From B33-G16 sp964611035 (lineage in GTDB: Bacteria; Desulfobacterota; DSM-4660; Desulfatiglandales; B25-G16), in assembly GCA_964611035.1 (NCBI GenBank), contig CAZSWT010000019.1, positions 1 through 51,197 on the forward strand: a DNA stretch of 51,197 nucleotides, read 5' to 3'. A program made the position numbers and the translations under genes. Numbering within the stretch: position 1 is the stretch's first letter; every line of letters begins with the position of its first letter. Positions 1 to 8,479 of the stretch are shown piece by piece. The notes under the pieces were generated by a model, which was not told the origin of the DNA, did no database searches, and saw only the letters and a program-made list of their open reading frames with translations.

Positions 1-210
1 TAATAGAGAAATCAGAGAAAGGCGAGATACGGATAAAAAATATTTTGCCAGTTCGTTTTGTGCCTTTACGGAGGGTTCAAAGATAATTCCATGAGTATTG
101 AGTTATTAAACGTCTTACACCCTGTCTAAAGAGATTGTTACCGGAAAAGGCCTTCGGGATGGCTAATTTTAATGAACGTTCCATAAAAGGTAAATAATTT
201 TAGAAACGAG

Positions 211-2640
211 GTGAGCAGAATTATCTTGTTTCATTTTCTTGCCCTTCTATGTATCTCTTCAAGCGCCCTCGCATATGAACTAATCTTGATGCGTCTTTTT
301 AGCATTGTCCAATGGTATCATTTTGCCTATATGGTGATAAGTATAGCCCTTCTGGGTTTTGCCGCCAGCGGCACCTTGCTGGCCCTTATCCAGCACAGAA
401 GAAAGAAGCCTTTAACTGAAAAAGATTTTGCTTTCCTGTTTTCTTGTATCTCCTTTTTGCTTTTCATTTTTACGGTGGCAAGTTTCTCTCTTGCTCAAAT
501 AATCCCTTTTTCTCCTTTTCAGTTAGTCTGGCAGAAAAGTCAGTATTTATATTTGGCAGGATATTATGTGTTATTGTTTATCCCTTTTTTCCTCGCAGGA
601 TGTTTTATTGGTCTGAATTTTATGTGCTTCAAGAAAAATATAGCCCTGGTTTATTTTTTTAACTTGCTGGGTTCCGGAGCAGGAGTATTGATAGCCTTTC
701 TCTCTTTTTATTTACTACCTCCGGCTCTATTACTTATAGTCTCCAGCTTCTTTGCATTTTTGGGTTTTCTTTTTTCTGCCAGAAAAGTGATACGAATGAA
801 ATCCTATATCATTCTGAGCATAGTAGGTATCCTCTTCTTGTTCATGTTCGTGATTAAGGGTGGGGTTTCTTTAAAAATTTCTCCTTATAAAGGAATCAGT
901 AAATGCCTGCAGTTACCAGGGGCAAGAGTTGAATATGAGGGATATTCACCTTTGGGATTGGTGCAGGTAGTAGATGCACCTTCTCTGCGGTATGCACCCG
1001 GGCTGAGCCTTGCCTATACCCAGGATGGCCCACCTCCTCAGAAGGAAGTATTTGTAGATGGAAACTCGTATGGTGCAGTCACTAATTTCAATGGTGACAA
1101 GAGTAAATTAGAATATCTTGACTACACTACTTTTACGCTTGCCTACCATTTGATTTCCCCTCAGCGGGATTTAGTCTTGAACCCGGGAAGCGGAAGTCAG
1201 ATTTTAGCTGCTTTGTATCACTCCTCAACTCATATTCAGGGTGTTGAGTCTCATCCTGATATTGTAAACCTTCTTAGGGGCCCCTTACGGTCTTTTTCCC
1301 AGAATATCTATAACCAGCAGCCTCATATTACGGTAGATATAGCCTCTCCGCGAGAGTTTATAGCCAGAGAACTCAGCAAATACGACCTTATCCAATTGGG
1401 CTTGATTGGTAGTTGGGGAGGAATGGATGGAGGGATTTATGCTACAGGAGAGAATTATATTTATACGATAGAGGCCTTCCAGGAATATTTTGAGCATCTG
1501 AAGCCCCAAGGCATATTCAGTGCTTCTGCGTGGTTGAGCAGTCCTCCCCGCACTTTTCTAAAACTCTTAGCTTTATCTGTTGAGACCTTAGATACAAAAG
1601 GGAGAGGAGATATTTCTCGCTCAATAATAGCTATTCGCAGTTGGGCGACCGGGACTGTGCTTATAAAGAAGGGGGAGTTTAGTTTTGCTGAACTCATAAA
1701 GATAAAGGATTTTTGTAAGAGAAGAGCTTTTGATGTAGTTTATTATCCGGGAATTAATCAGGAAGAAATTAATAACTATAGTGTTTTGGAGAAGCCGGTT
1801 TATTATGAAGGTATCTGTAATTTGTTAAGGAGGGATACGCGGGATGAATTTTATGAGAATCACGTATTCAACATAAAACCACCTACTGATGATAAACCCT
1901 ATTTTTTCCATTTCTTCAGGTTATCCTCTCTTTTTTATCTTCTTAAGACTTTGGGGAGAGAATGGATTCCTTTCGTAGAGTGGGGCTATGTAATTTTATG
2001 GGGCACCTTAGTACAAGCCCTTATTGTAGCCCCTCTCTTTATGTTTTTACCCCTTATTTTTATTAGAAATAAGGAGAGACTGTCTTCTTTAGGAAAAGGA
2101 AAAATCTTTTCCTATTTTAGCTTGCTTGGTTTGGCTTTTATGTTCATAGAGATGGGCTATATTCAAAAATTTATTTTTTTATTGACTCATCCCATTTTTT
2201 CTCTGGCTCTCGTATTGTTCACTGTGATGTTTTTCTCCGGAATAGGTAGCCTTCTAAGTAGCAGGATAAGTAAGAAAAACAGATGGATTCCATTTATAGG
2301 AATACTATTCTTTTCCTGCATTTACGTTATTTTTTTAGATGGATTGCTGAAGATTTTTCTTCCCTTCCCTTTTCTTTTGAAGTGCATAGTCGTGGTTATA
2401 TTATTGGCCCCTTTAGCCCTTTTTATGGGAATGCCTTTTCCTATTGGTCTGCAAATAGTCTCAGATAAGGTGAGTAATTATATACCCTGGGTGTGGGGGA
2501 TAAGCGGTGTAGCTTCAGTGATTGCTCCTGTTTTGGGGAGTCTATTGAGTGTTTGTCTGGGGTTTCGTATGTTGATGGGGATTAGTTTGTTGCTCTATGG
2601 TATAGCTGGATGGATTATCCATCGCACTGCCATTGCTTAG
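211..2640 (+). CDS. Polytopic membrane protein with a spermidine-synthase-like domain
   Basis: An 809-residue protein with about six hydrophobic segments in the first ~215 residues, a soluble methyltransferase-fold region (~230-560) and another block of membrane segments from ~600 to the end. The soluble part resembles bacterial spermidine/spermine-synthase-like proteins: a glycine-rich loop LVLNPGSGS near residues 321-329 followed by GVESHPD. The acidic residues expected for aminopropyl transfer are not visible. The glycine loop lacks the usual Asp, and the motif after YDLI reads QLGLIGS instead of an acidic VDxxD-like stretch. Polyamine synthesis is therefore doubtful, and no polyamine genes lie nearby. 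GTG at 211 is the start because an in-frame TAA lies at 184-186 and no ATG precedes. The family link is fairly clear and the function is unknown. Confidence 0.75.
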   Translation: MSRIILFHFLALLCISSSALAYELILMRLFSIVQWYHFAYMVISIALLGFAASGTLLALIQHRRKKPLTEKDFAFLFSCISFLLFIFTVASFSLAQIIPFSPFQLVWQKSQYLYLAGYYVLLFIPFFLAGCFIGLNFMCFKKNIALVYFFNLLGSGAGVLIAFLSFYLLPPALLLIVSSFFAFLGFLFSARKVIRMKSYIILSIVGILFLFMFVIKGGVSLKISPYKGISKCLQLPGARVEYEGYSPLGLVQVVDAPSLRYAPGLSLAYTQDGPPPQKEVFVDGNSYGAVTNFNGDKSKLEYLDYTTFTLAYHLISPQRDLVLNPGSGSQILAALYHSSTHIQGVESHPDIVNLLRGPLRSFSQNIYNQQPHITVDIASPREFIARELSKYDLIQLGLIGSWGGMDGGIYATGENYIYTIEAFQEYFEHLKPQGIFSASAWLSSPPRTFLKLLALSVETLDTKGRGDISRSIIAIRSWATGTVLIKKGEFSFAELIKIKDFCKRRAFDVVYYPGINQEEINNYSVLEKPVYYEGICNLLRRDTRDEFYENHVFNIKPPTDDKPYFFHFFRLSSLFYLLKTLGREWIPFVEWGYVILWGTLVQALIVAPLFMFLPLIFIRNKERLSSLGKGKIFSYFSLLGLAFMFIEMGYIQKFIFLLTHPIFSLALVLFTVMFFSGIGSLLSSRISKKNRWIPFIGILFFSCIYVIFLDGLLKIFLPFPFLLKCIVVVILLAPLALFMGMPFPIGLQIVSDKVSNYIPWVWGISGVASVIAPVLGSLLSVCLGFRMLMGISLLLYGIAGWIIHRTAIA

Positions 2641-2689
2641 AGCGAAGGCGACTGGCAGGTGGGCTATGGCGTTCTGAGAGTTGCCTTCA

Positions 2690-3028
2690 TTATTCATAAT
2701 GAACTGAGAGTACATCACTAAGGAGATGGATGTCTTCATCAGAAACTTTCACAAAGCAAAAGCCCGTACCATACATATTTTCGCCATCAGTGCTATAAAG
2801 ATTCGACCAGAGCACCTTGCAGGTAAGTTCTATACTCTGTTGATTTGGAGGTATAACGGAAATTCGATACGTTTCATTTAGTGCAAGTGGCTCCTTACAA
2901 TTGATGAACATCCCAACGGTAGTAATATCTCTTGTTTCTCCTTCTATTGTAATGTCATCAGTTACTACGGTAATGGGCCATCTGACTTTGATTCTGGTGT
3001 GTGCGCGCCTTTCGATAGTATTAGTCAA
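2690..3028 (-). CDS. PilZ domain protein (putative c-di-GMP receptor)
   Basis: A 112-residue single-domain protein. It has the two PilZ signatures: an N-terminal arginine motif (RRAHTR near residues 7-12) and the second motif DITTVGMF near residues 35-42, where Thr replaces the more usual Ser of D/NxSxxG. PilZ domains bind cyclic di-GMP and alter motility, exopolysaccharide or secretion; the partner here is unknown. The start is TTG at 3028, supported by an AGGAG about 9 bases upstream; no ATG is available near the motif. A second PilZ gene and a lone receiver gene follow upstream on the same strand, each separated by 150-300 bases, so they may be separate transcripts with related jobs. Confidence 0.8.
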   Translation of the reverse strand: MTNTIERRAHTRIKVRWPITVVTDDITIEGETRDITTVGMFINCKEPLALNETYRISVIPPNQQSIELTCKVLWSNLYSTDGENMYGTGFCFVKVSDEDIHLLSDVLSVHYE

Positions 3029-3334
3029 GTTTGTAACTCCTACATCGTATTCAGTTATTTATGGAAAGATATTCTTTCGTCCATTTACGAAGTGCATAAA
3101 TGGTTGAATTCTTGCAAATGTACGCAAATCCTATATAATTTAATTAAAAATTGCAAACATAATACGTGTATTTTTTTGGCTTTTAATTTTTGAGGGATCC
3201 AGAGACAATATCGTATCATCTGATATGCTCATACACAATATATATTCAATAGAAAAGTTAGAACCATTTTTTTGCGCTGCAATGTGAGTTTTTGCTCGAT
3301 GATTTAGGAAGGCTTAATAGTAAGAATACGAAGA
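3029..3334. other. AT-rich spacer between two PilZ genes
   Basis: About 300 bases without a convincing gene. It must carry the promoter of the downstream PilZ gene on the minus strand. The stretch around 3130-3170 is very AT-rich with several TATA-like hexamers, but I cannot pick a clear -35/-10 pair. No RNA gene or terminator hairpin was seen. Confidence 0.5.
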
Positions 3335-3709
3335 TCATGTAATTTTATCACGTTGGTAGATTTTATCATTAACCTTTTTATACCAGAATCTATAGGAGAG
3401 CATACTGGTCAACATGACGCCCATATTGATAGGCCAGGGAGGACTGGGTAGGGCATGAACCCAGCACACTCTGCCGCGGGCCTTAATCAGTGGTTCACCC
3501 TTGTAAAGCCTGGTATTAAAGTTTACGTCCTGGCCAACTTTGAAACCATTGGTGCTGTTAACCTTGACACAGAATCCTTCAAAACTCACATCGTGGGTTT
3601 CTCCCTGGAAGGGATAAATATTACCCGCCACACCCAGACACTGACCACTGACCGGAAGTTCAAGGTGAACACGTTCATAGCGCCGTCTTTCAGAAAAGTT
3701 GAGGCTCAT
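3335..3709 (-). CDS. PilZ domain protein
   Basis: A PilZ-domain protein of 124 residues from the preferred start. The arginine motif ERRRYERV lies at its N-terminus and DVSFEGFCV supplies the D-x-S-x-x-G motif, so both cyclic-di-GMP contacts of the family are present. The reading frame is open to 3739, but ATG at 3709 (protein beginning MSLNFSERRR) is preceded by a strong GGGGGAG six bases upstream, whereas the upstream candidate has nothing comparable. The C-terminus is basic and rich in aromatic residues. A perfect 8-bp inverted repeat lies just upstream (3735-3762) and may be an operator or leader hairpin. The partner is unknown. Confidence 0.8.
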   Translation of the reverse strand: MSLNFSERRRYERVHLELPVSGQCLGVAGNIYPFQGETHDVSFEGFCVKVNSTNGFKVGQDVNFNTRLYKGEPLIKARGRVCWVHALPSPPWPINMGVMLTSMLSYRFWYKKVNDKIYQRDKIT

Positions 3710-3734
3710 CTGTGTCTCCCCCTTTTTGTAGATG

Positions 3735-3762
3735 CCCATGCAGTTTATATCTCCTGCATGGG
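3735..3762 (-). promoter_or_regulatory. Perfect inverted repeat in the PilZ gene leader
   Basis: CCCATGCA at 3735-3742 pairs exactly with TGCATGGG at 3755-3762 across a 12-base loop, 26 bases upstream of the PilZ start at 3709. It lies in the untranslated leader or promoter region and is not followed by a T-run on the minus strand. An operator or leader hairpin is therefore more likely than a terminator. Its function is inferred only. Confidence 0.4.
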
Positions 3763-3862
3763 AGTGTTGACATTCTAATACAAAATATCGGTAGGCTGAT
3801 GAGGAATGCAGAGATGTAAAACATATTGGATAGACAGGTTTCTATCATAGTATTCAACGATA

Positions 3863-4210
3863 TTATATCAATAATCTAATCACCTTTACTAAAGTTTTTA
3901 GCTTAAAAGGCTTCAGTAATACAAAGTTAAACAATTCACGATTAATATTATCATTACCAGAGTTAATGATTGCCACTATTGGTATATCCGCTTTATTTGA
4001 GCTTTTAATGTGTTTGGCAACTGCATTCGCGTTTATCCTCGGCATATTAATGTCAGTAATCACCAAATTAAAGTTGTATCCATTATTAAGCAGTTCGATT
4101 CCCTCTTTACTATCATGAGCGCCTTTAACTTCATAGCCAATGGGCGCTAGAGCTTCGTGTAGAAAGTTGCGAATATCATATCTGTTATCGATAACCAGAA
4201 TGTGATCCAT
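3863..4210 (-). CDS. Single-domain response regulator (receiver only)
   Basis: A 115-residue CheY-like receiver with no output domain. Visible landmarks are the acidic pocket DN at residues 8-9 (the second acidic residue is Asn), the phospho-acceptor Asp53 in ITDINMP, and the conserved Lys100 in LLKPF. The usual Thr/Ser after strand four is not obvious: the strand reads IVAII with Ser84 nearby. Phosphorylation probably still occurs, but the switching residue is changed. No histidine kinase is adjacent. GGAGG lies just upstream of the ATG, and a near-consensus sigma-70 promoter lies at 4270-4299. Neighbouring PilZ genes suggest a signalling cluster, but no direct link is shown. Confidence 0.85.
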   Translation of the reverse strand: MDHILVIDNRYDIRNFLHEALAPIGYEVKGAHDSKEGIELLNNGYNFNLVITDINMPRINANAVAKHIKSSNKADIPIVAIINSGNDNINRELFNFVLLKPFKLKTLVKVIRLLI

Positions 4211-4269
4211 GATCCCTCCAATATAGTGCTTTACTTTTATAATGCATTAGCTTTCCTTCTTAAGGGGAG

Positions 4270-4299
4270 AGTATAGAAACGAATTATCTTGTATGTCAA
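4270..4299 (-). promoter_or_regulatory. Sigma-70-type promoter for the receiver gene
   Basis: Reading the minus strand, TTGACA (4294-4299) is followed by an 18-base spacer and TATACT (4270-4275), ten or eleven of twelve consensus positions overall. A transcript would begin near 4263, giving a ~50-base leader with a GGAGG before the ATG at 4210. Confidence 0.7.
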
Positions 4300-4470
4300 G
4301 AGAAAAAACAACACAATATATAGTAGCTGAAATGTATTAAATGCAGGGAGGTTTACGAGAGGGGCTTATAGTTTCCAAGATCGGGTTTGGTTGCAGCAGT
4401 CCGGTAAAGTTGCGTGCCTTAATGAATATTTTTCAAGATATTTTTATTGTAGTTCTATATCTAAACAAAT

Positions 4471-5217
4471 TTAAGATTCCTTAGTATCAGACTCTTCCTC
4501 CTTTTTTCGATATATTGCCTTACTAAGGAAGATACTGATTTCATAGAGAATGATAATGGGCAGTGCCATCATGAGCTGTGTGGCGACATCAGGAGGGGTT
4601 AAAATTGCGGACAAAATAAATGAGCAGAGAATAGCAAACTTGCGGAATTTTTTCATCGAATTTGGTGTTATCAGTCCAATCTTGGTTAAAAAGAGGACTA
4701 CGATAGGCATCTCGAAAACCAGACCGAATGCTAAAAGCAGCCTGATTGCAAATGAGAAATATTGCTTTACAGACGGAAGCGCCTGAATGTCTTCCGTTGC
4801 AAAACTCACAAAAAATTTGAAACCGTAAGGAAAAACAACAAGGTATCCGAATAAGGCGCCAACAGCAAAGAGAATACTGGAAAACAAGACAAAAGGGATA
4901 ATATATTTTTTTTCCTTTTGGTAAAGGGCGGGGGCTAAAAACATCCATAACTGATAAAAGATAATCGGGATAGCGAGGATAATGCCGGCAACAAGTGCTA
5001 CCTTAATATAGGCTATAAACATCTCAGGGAGATTGGTAAAGATAAGCCGGCTATCATCAGGAAGAACTTTGGTGAGGGGCAAAATGAGATAGGAGAAAAG
5101 TTGTTTGGCAAAGACATACGAGATAATAAACCCGATTCCAACGGCAATTGCGCATATAACCAATCTTTTCCTTAGCTCTTCTAAGTGGCCCAAGAATGGC
5201 TGTTTGTCATCTGTCAT
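4471..5217 (-). CDS. tatC: Sec-independent protein translocase TatC
   Basis: TatC is the receptor core of the twin-arginine translocase in the inner membrane; it binds twin-arginine signal peptides and exports folded, often cofactor-containing proteins. The 248-residue product has six predicted membrane helices, an N-terminal GHLEELRKRL motif typical of TatC, the periplasmic FTNLPEMF region and the conserved LTPPD near the C-terminus. The length matches the family. The ATG at 5217 overlaps the end of the upstream tatA by 11 bases, which implies translational coupling. The only other Tat gene in the window is that single tatA/B-type gene. Confidence 0.96.
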   Translation of the reverse strand: MTDDKQPFLGHLEELRKRLVICAIAVGIGFIISYVFAKQLFSYLILPLTKVLPDDSRLIFTNLPEMFIAYIKVALVAGIILAIPIIFYQLWMFLAPALYQKEKKYIIPFVLFSSILFAVGALFGYLVVFPYGFKFFVSFATEDIQALPSVKQYFSFAIRLLLAFGLVFEMPIVVLFLTKIGLITPNSMKKFRKFAILCSFILSAILTPPDVATQLMMALPIIILYEISIFLSKAIYRKKEEESDTKES

Positions 5218-5518
5218 TTTCTTTTTTCTCTGTGCCCTTATTCTTGCCTTCTTCCTTATCAGGCTCTACTGTTGTATCATCTTTTTCTTCCATTTCCGCT
5301 TCATGTATCATACCACTTACAGAGTCAGTCAGTTCTTCCTCTATTCCTTTGAGTTCGTCTCCCATATCAAGATTTGATTTTATCTCATTCGTTGCTTTTC
5401 TAAACTCAGCCATCCCTTTGCCCAAAGCTCTGGCCAAGTCAGGCAACTTCTTTGGACCGATAATAATTAAAGCAATCACAAAGATAATGATCAATTCAGG
5501 CATACCAATGCCAAACAT
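5207..5518 (-). CDS. tatA: Twin-arginine translocase subunit TatA/TatB
   Basis: A 103-residue small Tat subunit with one N-terminal membrane helix (residues ~6-22), the GPKKLPDLARALGKG hinge and amphipathic helix, then a charged acidic/basic tail. Glu at position 8 resembles TatB, while the hinge is TatA-like; as the only small Tat gene here it may serve both roles. It forms the translocation pore or the receptor partner with TatC. AAAAGGAG stands 6-7 bases before the ATG at 5518. The stop lies inside the tatC start, so both are made from one transcript. Confidence 0.9.
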   Translation of the reverse strand: MFGIGMPELIIIFVIALIIIGPKKLPDLARALGKGMAEFRKATNEIKSNLDMGDELKGIEEELTDSVSGMIHEAEMEEKDDTTVEPDKEEGKNKGTEKKENDR

Positions 5519-5714
5519 ATGTGATGTCTCCTTTTAAAGTCCGCTTATTATTATCTCATTTACAAGGAGTGATGGGGTCCCCTGTAGAGAAATCTCAGAT
5601 CATCTCCCAATTTTTCAACAGCAGAAAACAGTCTCAAACCTCATCCCCCGAGCCATACTGAGCCGATCAGATATAATTTTTACTGTATCATTTTTTTTCA
5701 TAATCAATGACCAC

Positions 5715-6179
5715 TTATAGTTCAAGAAGCATTGCGATTTCGTCACAGTCAGGAAACTTCGGGCATTTTAGACAATCGGCCCATATCTTATGTGGCAATA
5801 ATGATTTTTCTACCACTTTGAAACCAAAACGGGCAAAAAAACCGGTTATCAGGGTTAAGACAAATACCTTTCTGAGGCCAAGTTCGGTTACCTCTGAAAG
5901 ACATGCCTCAACAAGTTTAGAGCCAAGACCTCTTTTTTGGCTTTCTTCAACAACCGCTAAGGATCGTATCTCTCCTAAATCTTCCCAGGATATACTAAGG
6001 GTGCATACCCCCAAGAGATTTCCCTTTACCTCACTGCTTTCTATAACATAGAAATCTCGTAGATGGTCGTAGAGTTCACTTAATGAACGAGGGAGTAAGA
6101 GAGACTGATTTGCATAATGGGTTAAGATTGCGTGTATAGATTTTACATCTTGAATTTTTGCTTTCCTCAGCATGGGCAT
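5715..6179 (-). CDS. GNAT acetyltransferase, short N-acetylglutamate-synthase type
   Basis: A 154-residue GNAT protein. The acetyl-CoA loop is seen in KRGLGSKL (~residues 83-90), and the N-terminal LLLPRSLSEL matches the acetyltransferase half of ArgA-type N-acetylglutamate synthases. These make N-acetylglutamate for arginine synthesis. The C-terminal section with cysteines in DCLKCPKFPDCDE is typical of stand-alone short versions seen in Desulfobacterota-like genomes. It lacks the amino-acid-kinase domain of classical ArgA. It is the last gene of a minus-strand operon alr-argS-SPOR-GNAT, 13 bases after the SPOR gene. The start could be the ATG at 6179 or the one at 6173. The exact substrate is inferred. 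Confidence 0.75.
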   Translation of the reverse strand: MPMLRKAKIQDVKSIHAILTHYANQSLLLPRSLSELYDHLRDFYVIESSEVKGNLLGVCTLSISWEDLGEIRSLAVVEESQKRGLGSKLVEACLSEVTELGLRKVFVLTLITGFFARFGFKVVEKSLLPHKIWADCLKCPKFPDCDEIAMLLEL

Positions 6180-6192
6180 TACTCGTTATTTG

Positions 6193-6810
6193 TTATTTAT
6201 TAGTAGGATATACAATAAATGGTTTAAAACCTTCCTTATTGGCCAACCTTTTGGCATATTGTTTGGCCTTTTCTATGTTAGAGAATGGGCCACATCGAAT
6301 CCTGTAGTACATCTCACCATTGATCAGAATTTGATAATAATAGGCCTGATAGCCCAATCTTGTTAATCTCTCCACCATTTTTTTCGTTTTTGCCTTATCC
6401 TTAAGTGCGGCTACCTGAATGCTATAACTACGAATTTCCTGTTTTAATTGCCCTAATTTTGTCTTCTCTATTTTTTTTTCTTGATTTTTCGACACAGTGG
6501 CAGGCGGTGCCTTTTTCTTAGCCTTTTCTTTTTTGTCAATGAGGTGATTATAAAAGCTAAGTTCATCTATTTTTATAGGTCTTACATGCTCATTTTTTTT
6601 CTCTGTCTCATCCTTCACAATTTTCTTCTTAATAAAAGAAAAATTCTCTATTGAGTTTGGTAACAAACCTCTCCCAACCAATATCCCCAAAAAAAATACC
6701 CAACCCAGGGCAAAGAAAGCCCCGATAGATAATAAAAAGAGGGATCTGAAAGAGAATTGAAAGGTATGCCTCTTTCTTTCTTTCTCTGGAGTAGGTTTTC
6801 TATTAACCAT
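6193..6810 (-). CDS. SPOR-domain membrane protein
   Basis: A 205-residue protein with a basic N-terminus, one membrane helix (~residues 28-48), a charged lysine-rich linker and a C-terminal SPOR domain (~128-205) beginning YSIQVAAL and ending near the C-terminus. SPOR domains bind denuded peptidoglycan glycan strands at the division septum; the single-pass FtsN-like layout places the domain in the periplasm. It is encoded 10 bases downstream of argS in the same operon, which is a common location for such proteins in Desulfobacterota. A role in cell division or wall remodelling is inferred from the domain. Confidence 0.85.
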   Translation of the reverse strand: MVNRKPTPEKERKRHTFQFSFRSLFLLSIGAFFALGWVFFLGILVGRGLLPNSIENFSFIKKKIVKDETEKKNEHVRPIKIDELSFYNHLIDKKEKAKKKAPPATVSKNQEKKIEKTKLGQLKQEIRSYSIQVAALKDKAKTKKMVERLTRLGYQAYYYQILINGEMYYRIRCGPFSNIEKAKQYAKRLANKEGFKPFIVYPTNK

Positions 6811-6820
6811 TATTTGTTCA

Positions 6821-8479
6821 CTACATCATTTCAGGGGCGCTAAGGCCTAAAAGGCTGAGACCGTTTTTGATTACAATCTTTACACCTAAGGATAAAAAAA
6901 GCCTCGCCTGGCTTAAGTGTTTATTTTTCCCGATGATCCTGTGTCTGTTGTAATACCTGTGAAAGTTACCAGCAATTTCTGCTAAGTAATATGTCAGCCT
7001 GTGAGGTGCTAACTCTCTGGCAATTTCCTCTATAAGGGAAGGAAATTCAGCCATTTTCCTTATCAAGGCAATTTCTTCGTCTAAAACCAACCTTTCATAG
7101 ATCGGGCCAGGGTTTTCAGGAAGGGAGATATTTTCAATAGATGCCTTTCTAAATATGCTGCAAATCCTTGCGTGGGCATATTGGACATAATATACTGGAT
7201 TTTCACTATCCTTTCTTTTGACCAGGTCTATGTCAAAATCAAGGGGGGAGGTATGATCCTTGCTAAGAAAAACAAACCGTACTGCATCTACCCCAACATC
7301 ATCTACAAGCTCTTTTAGGGTGACGTATCTGCCTGATCTCTTGGACATCTTCACCTCAGCTCCCGCTTCCCAAAGCTTGACCAGTTGAATGAGGAGAACA
7401 TCCAGCCAGTCTTTCGGGATTCCTTCTGCCATAAGGGCTGCCTTAACCCTTGTTATATAACCGTGATGATCCGCGCCCCAGATATTTATTACCCTTTTAA
7501 AGTCCCTTTCCCATTTATCAAGATGGTATGAAATATCTGTGGCAAAATAAGTAAGGTTCCCATCTTTCTTTCGTATGACCCTGTCTTTATCGTCACCAAA
7601 AGAGGAGGTTTTGATCCAAAGTGCCCCATCCTTTTCAAATAGCATACCCTTTTTTTTAATTAATTTGATTGTATCTTCGATTTTGCCTGATGAGTAAAGA
7701 TCGCTTTCCTTGTACCAGTAATCGAAATTTACCCTAAAATTGGCAAGGTCTTCCTTTATCTCCTCTAACATCTTATCTTTACCCATCTTAGCCAATAAAT
7801 CTATGGCATCATGAACATCAAGGCTCTCTAATGTTGTTTTTTGGGCGATCTCAGTGGCCAACTCCTGGATGTAGTCTCCCTGATAACCATCCGAGGGGAA
7901 TGGATAGGATGGATCAGACAATTGTCTCCACCTGCTATAAATGGACTCTCCCAGGGTCTTAACCTGTTGACCTGTATCATTTATATAAAACTCTCTGCTT
8001 ACATCATACCCACAAAAGTCAAAAATCCGGCAGAGGGTATCTCCTAAGGCTGCACCGCGACCATGGCCAAGGTGGAGAGGGCCGGTAGGATTAGCACTAA
8101 CAAACTCTACCATTATTTTTTTCTTTTTTCCAAGGTTGTTGCGGCCATAATCATCCTTTAGGGTAATAACGTGTGAGAGGAGATCATACCATTGCCCTAT
8201 TGTAACAAAGAAATTTATAAAACCAGCACCACCTATTTCGGCTTTCAAGATAAAGTGATCATGGTCTATTAAATGCTGGATTATTATTTCCGCTATATTT
8301 CGAGGAGAGTTTTTCTGCTTTCCAGCAAGGATCATTGCCAGATTAGTAGCGAAATGCCCATGATCTGGATTGTTAGGAACCTCGATAACAAACTCTGGTA
8401 AGGGCACCTTTCTTAGATAACCCTCCCTAAAGCAGAGATCTAAGGTATTGTTAAGAATCTTAGCAATCTTCTGTTTCAT
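6821..8479 (-). CDS. argS: Arginyl-tRNA synthetase
   Basis: Class I aminoacyl-tRNA synthetase that charges tRNA-Arg in the cytoplasm. The 552-residue product has the N-terminal Add1 tRNA-recognition region, the HIGH-type motif in PTGPLHLGHGRG (~residues 131-142), a KMSKS-type motif as KMSKRSG and a C-terminal DALR anticodon domain (YYLAEIAGNFHRYY). The length is normal for the family. The start at 8479 overlaps the end of alr by 20 bases, so it is translationally coupled within the operon. Confidence 0.97.
   Translation of the reverse strand: MKQKIAKILNNTLDLCFREGYLRKVPLPEFVIEVPNNPDHGHFATNLAMILAGKQKNSPRNIAEIIIQHLIDHDHFILKAEIGGAGFINFFVTIGQWYDLLSHVITLKDDYGRNNLGKKKKIMVEFVSANPTGPLHLGHGRGAALGDTLCRIFDFCGYDVSREFYINDTGQQVKTLGESIYSRWRQLSDPSYPFPSDGYQGDYIQELATEIAQKTTLESLDVHDAIDLLAKMGKDKMLEEIKEDLANFRVNFDYWYKESDLYSSGKIEDTIKLIKKKGMLFEKDGALWIKTSSFGDDKDRVIRKKDGNLTYFATDISYHLDKWERDFKRVINIWGADHHGYITRVKAALMAEGIPKDWLDVLLIQLVKLWEAGAEVKMSKRSGRYVTLKELVDDVGVDAVRFVFLSKDHTSPLDFDIDLVKRKDSENPVYYVQYAHARICSIFRKASIENISLPENPGPIYERLVLDEEIALIRKMAEFPSLIEEIARELAPHRLTYYLAEIAGNFHRYYNRHRIIGKNKHLSQARLFLSLGVKIVIKNGLSLLGLSAPEMM

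Noticed and set aside
4300..4470. Possible riboswitch between tatC and the receiver gene
   Set aside because: I looked for GEMM-type and other known conserved cores and saw none; the neighbouring promoter explains the region's role.
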